NCBI GenBank assembly: GCA_029948255.1
Contig: JALIZF010001922.1
Location: forward strand, 434,001 to 498,000
Source: Telmatactis stephensoni
Lineage: Eukaryota > Cnidaria > Anthozoa > Actiniaria > Isophelliidae
Direction of reading: 5' to 3'
DNA length: 64,000 nt
In this document: in pieces, positions 61,376 to 64,000 of the stretch
Numbering within the stretch: position 1 is the stretch's first letter
Layout: every line of letters begins with the position of its first letter
Program-made: the position numbers and the translations under genes
Notes under the pieces: generated by a model
What the model saw: only the letters and a program-made list of their open reading frames with translations
Told to the model about the DNA's origin: nothing
Database searches by the model: none

Positions 61376-64000
61376 GTGAGTATTTTTTAGGTTCTCTCAC
61401 GTATAAACACCAGGTCTTAATTGTAAGAATTGAGTAGGCTGGTGAATGCTGATCCTGGAACCCCTTATTTTTCACCCTCCCCTCCCCTTGATCTTTTTGT
61501 TACCAGATAGAACACTTTTTGCTTGATAAAATATTCATGTCAATAAGCTCATATATGAAATGACAGATTAGGAGCAGAACTTGTGGTGTATTTTTTTGTT
61601 CTCACCACATTTTGACATCATCTGTGCATCTATTAGAGTACAGACGTATGAAAAATGAAATCTATTTGTTTTATGTAATATTCATCAAAATATTTCAACC
61701 AATCAGAGCATGTGTAAGATTCAATGATGTCATATATGCATGTGTTCCAAAATCACACATGGTTCTTGACCAATTAGAGCATGTATAACAGGGGTTTCAT
61801 TAACATTAGCAATAGCAGGTTCCACTACTAGAGATAGCCGCCTGAAATACAGATGTCCTACCATTAAAATGTTGTATAACTAGAAAAATATAGCCAGCGG
61901 TGAATGGCAAAAGAGACAGCGGTAAACCTCCAGTAACTGCCTATTAATGAAACCCCTGGTATAATATGTCAATTATTTACTAGATCTTTTGTTTGTTTGT
62001 TTCTTTCCTGTCATCTTTGCTATTCCATGTTCACTATAGTGAAACCTGGTTAATACAGACACCATGGGTAATTTTATAGGCAATTTTTTCAGCTGGGACT
62101 GAATAACATGTCTGTAATGACCAGGTGTCTGTATTGACTGGGCGTCATATCAACTAGATGTCCATGCCTGTATTAACTAGGTGTCTGTTCCACTGTGATG
62201 CTAATTTTCAAACAATTCACACAATAGCTTTTCACAAGATATTTTTACAGCATGATCTCAAAACTATGGCCAGTGTTAATGTATTCACATATTTTTGTCT
62301 GGCCAACCTCCAATTTTATTTGTGCTTAGATAAGAGATAAGATAAGAGAATAGTTGGATGCTGATTGGATGGTTGCTCTTTCAGAAGAATGTAACACATT
62401 ATAGCTGGTTACCCAGGTGGAAATTCTTATTAAGATCTTATAAGATTCTTATTAAGATTCTTAATAAGATTCTTATTAAGAATTTTTTAAGATTCTTACA
62501 AGATTCTTATAAGATCTTATAAGATTCTTATAAGATCTTATAAGATTCTTATAAGATCTTATAAGAATCTTATAAGATCTTATAAGATCTTATAAGAATC
62601 TTGTAAGAATCTTAAAAAATTCTTAATAAGAATCTTATTAAGAATCTTAATAAGAATCTTATAAGATCTTACAAGATCTTACAAGATTTTTATAAGATCT
62701 TACAAGATTCTTATTAAGATATCTTACAAGATCTTATAAGATCTTGTAAAAATCTTGTAAGATCTTAAAAGAATCTACTACGAAAGTAAGCCACTCAAGC
62801 AATAAACAAATATTATTCATTTCTTTATTATGACTCTAAAGCCTTTATACAATATATCTACACCAATGAAAGGTTACTTTAAAATTACATTAAACTGCAA
62901 CTTTGTAATAATTATTTCTATATTTTGGATTTTATGAGTCTTTCTACAAATGGTTTTAATTAATTAATTTAAGAAGGAAAATTCAAGAAAGTTATGTTGT
63001 ATCACTTATCTGTTGGCTAGTGATCAAGTCCAAACCTTGAACACACATGGAAATCATATAATTCCATGCATATTCTTCAATGCTGGTACAGTCTGTTTGA
63101 GTTTAATTAACACAGTCTGTTGTCATAAATTATCTCTTGCTTTTCTAATACATCTTTTCCATAACATCTATAAATTAAAATAAATCATAATTACTTCAAA
63201 TGTTTAAAAGTTTGAGCGAGAAGAATTGGTGTGTTATTTATTTGATAATATCAGTCAACCAGGTACCACTACCAGGTCGAAGCGCTTCTATTACACAATT
63301 TTGGTGACTTGGTTATAGTTATGAAGCGTAGAAGCTACTCTATTTACAGAAATGAAATTTATAAATACTTCAAGGTTTCACTGTTATAAAAAGCAAGAAC
63401 TTACCAGCTCAATTTTCAAAATTGTGACTTGATTCTTGATCGTAACATATGAAGTAAAAATAGGTCATTGAATGCTCCAGCAACCGTTCAGACTTCTACT
63501 TCTCCAAGGCCTTGCTTTTCTCCTAAACAATGCCTAACATTTACAGTAATAACTGCGTTTTTCTGCTCCATTTAACGGCAATAAAAGCCATTAAGCATTG
63601 GAGACTTTTCCGTAGTTAGAACGTTGTTGATTTCAGCACCGAATCCGCCAAAACCATTTGAATGCTATCACGTGATTAAATACTTTGTGTTCATTGGGTA
63701 CTTGTGAATATCCGCTGGTCAGTCAGCCTGCACCTTCACTTGAGAGCCGCCATGTTTATCAAATACGAACTTGAAACGTGGGTCAGAACAAAAGTTGAGA
63801 TATCTCATATTTTTCAGTCAAAACTTGTTAATGGCACCAAAGTTTTCAAGTCTCTCAATCGCTATGCATTTTTTTATAGCAAACAGGATTGTATTTTTGC
63901 ACAAAATATCGCTGGATCGAAGCTTTAGATGTACAGTAGCAATGACCAGTTTACATTCTTAAATCTATTTGTTTGCAAAAAACCCTATCACATTGCCATA
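61376..64000. other. ROMO1 intron or 3' flank
   Basis: Presumably the first ROMO1 intron. It holds the AT-rich palindrome at 62431-62671 and its flanking array to about 62770. The open frames at 62158-62340 and 63704-63962 are not recognised. No further ROMO1 exon was seen. Confidence 0.5.
62431..62671. repeat. 241-bp AT-rich palindrome made of short units
   Basis: Bases 62431-62506 are exactly the reverse complement of 62596-62671 (76 bp); the centre is near-symmetric too. It is built from units such as ATAAGATCTTATAAGATTCT and ATTAAGAATCTTAATAAG. Similar AAGATCTT units continue to about 62770 with less order. Confidence 0.93.

Noticed and set aside
63704..63962. Possible start of a new gene near the right edge (ATG after GCCGCC)
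   Set aside because: The 58-74 codon frames are not recognisable and no splice partner can be seen before the window ends.

Overview
The window is nuclear DNA from an animal, most likely an anthozoan cnidarian (coral or sea anemone). The genes have many short exons with GT-AG introns and a gene content shared with vertebrates. The introns and spacers are AT-rich and crowded with small inverted-repeat elements (MITEs), tRNA-derived SINE fragments, truncated LINEs and minisatellites. The organism call is an inference; the gene calls rest on conserved protein sequence and on splice phases that close.

Layout: (1) 1-2017, gene-free flank with repeats. (2) RTF2 (minus, 2988-2018, intronless, one frameshift) lies head to head with RMND5 (plus, 3340-7330, 8 exons) across a 351-bp spacer carrying a perfect CRE palindrome. 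(3) HTRA2 (plus, 8197-14554, 5 exons), whose last intron carries a ~3.2-kb inverted-repeat element that is itself interrupted by an 845-bp element flanked by TTAA. (4) A spacer with a 22-bp minisatellite, a MITE and a LINE 3' end. (5) Shootin-1-like SHTN1 (minus, 28903-17361, 17 exons), with a frame conflict in its polyproline exon. (6) A ~6-kb gene-free stretch, then an intronless nanos gene (34896-35615), then ~6.7 kb more without genes. (7) FNTA, the protein farnesyltransferase/geranylgeranyltransferase alpha subunit (minus, 49512-42293, 7 exons). (8) A spacer with a LINE 3' end and tandem repeats. (9) DUSP11/PIR1 RNA phosphatase (minus, 60976-54178, 10 exons), head to head with ROMO1 (plus, from 61263; only the first coding exon found). 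(10) A 3' flank with a 241-bp near-perfect palindrome made of short AT-rich units.

The genes form no operon or pathway. They are mostly housekeeping genes (replication termination, GID/CTLH ubiquitin ligase, mitochondrial protease, prenylation, RNA 5'-end processing, mitochondrial inner membrane) plus one germline regulator (nanos) and one cytoskeletal adaptor. I found no clearly new gene system. The more unusual material is non-coding: the nested transposon with its own empty-site control, the long palindrome, minisatellites that read as repeated 5' splice-site cores on the SHTN1 sense strand, a MITE family with four copies here, and a poly(A) hexamer overlapping the nanos stop codon.
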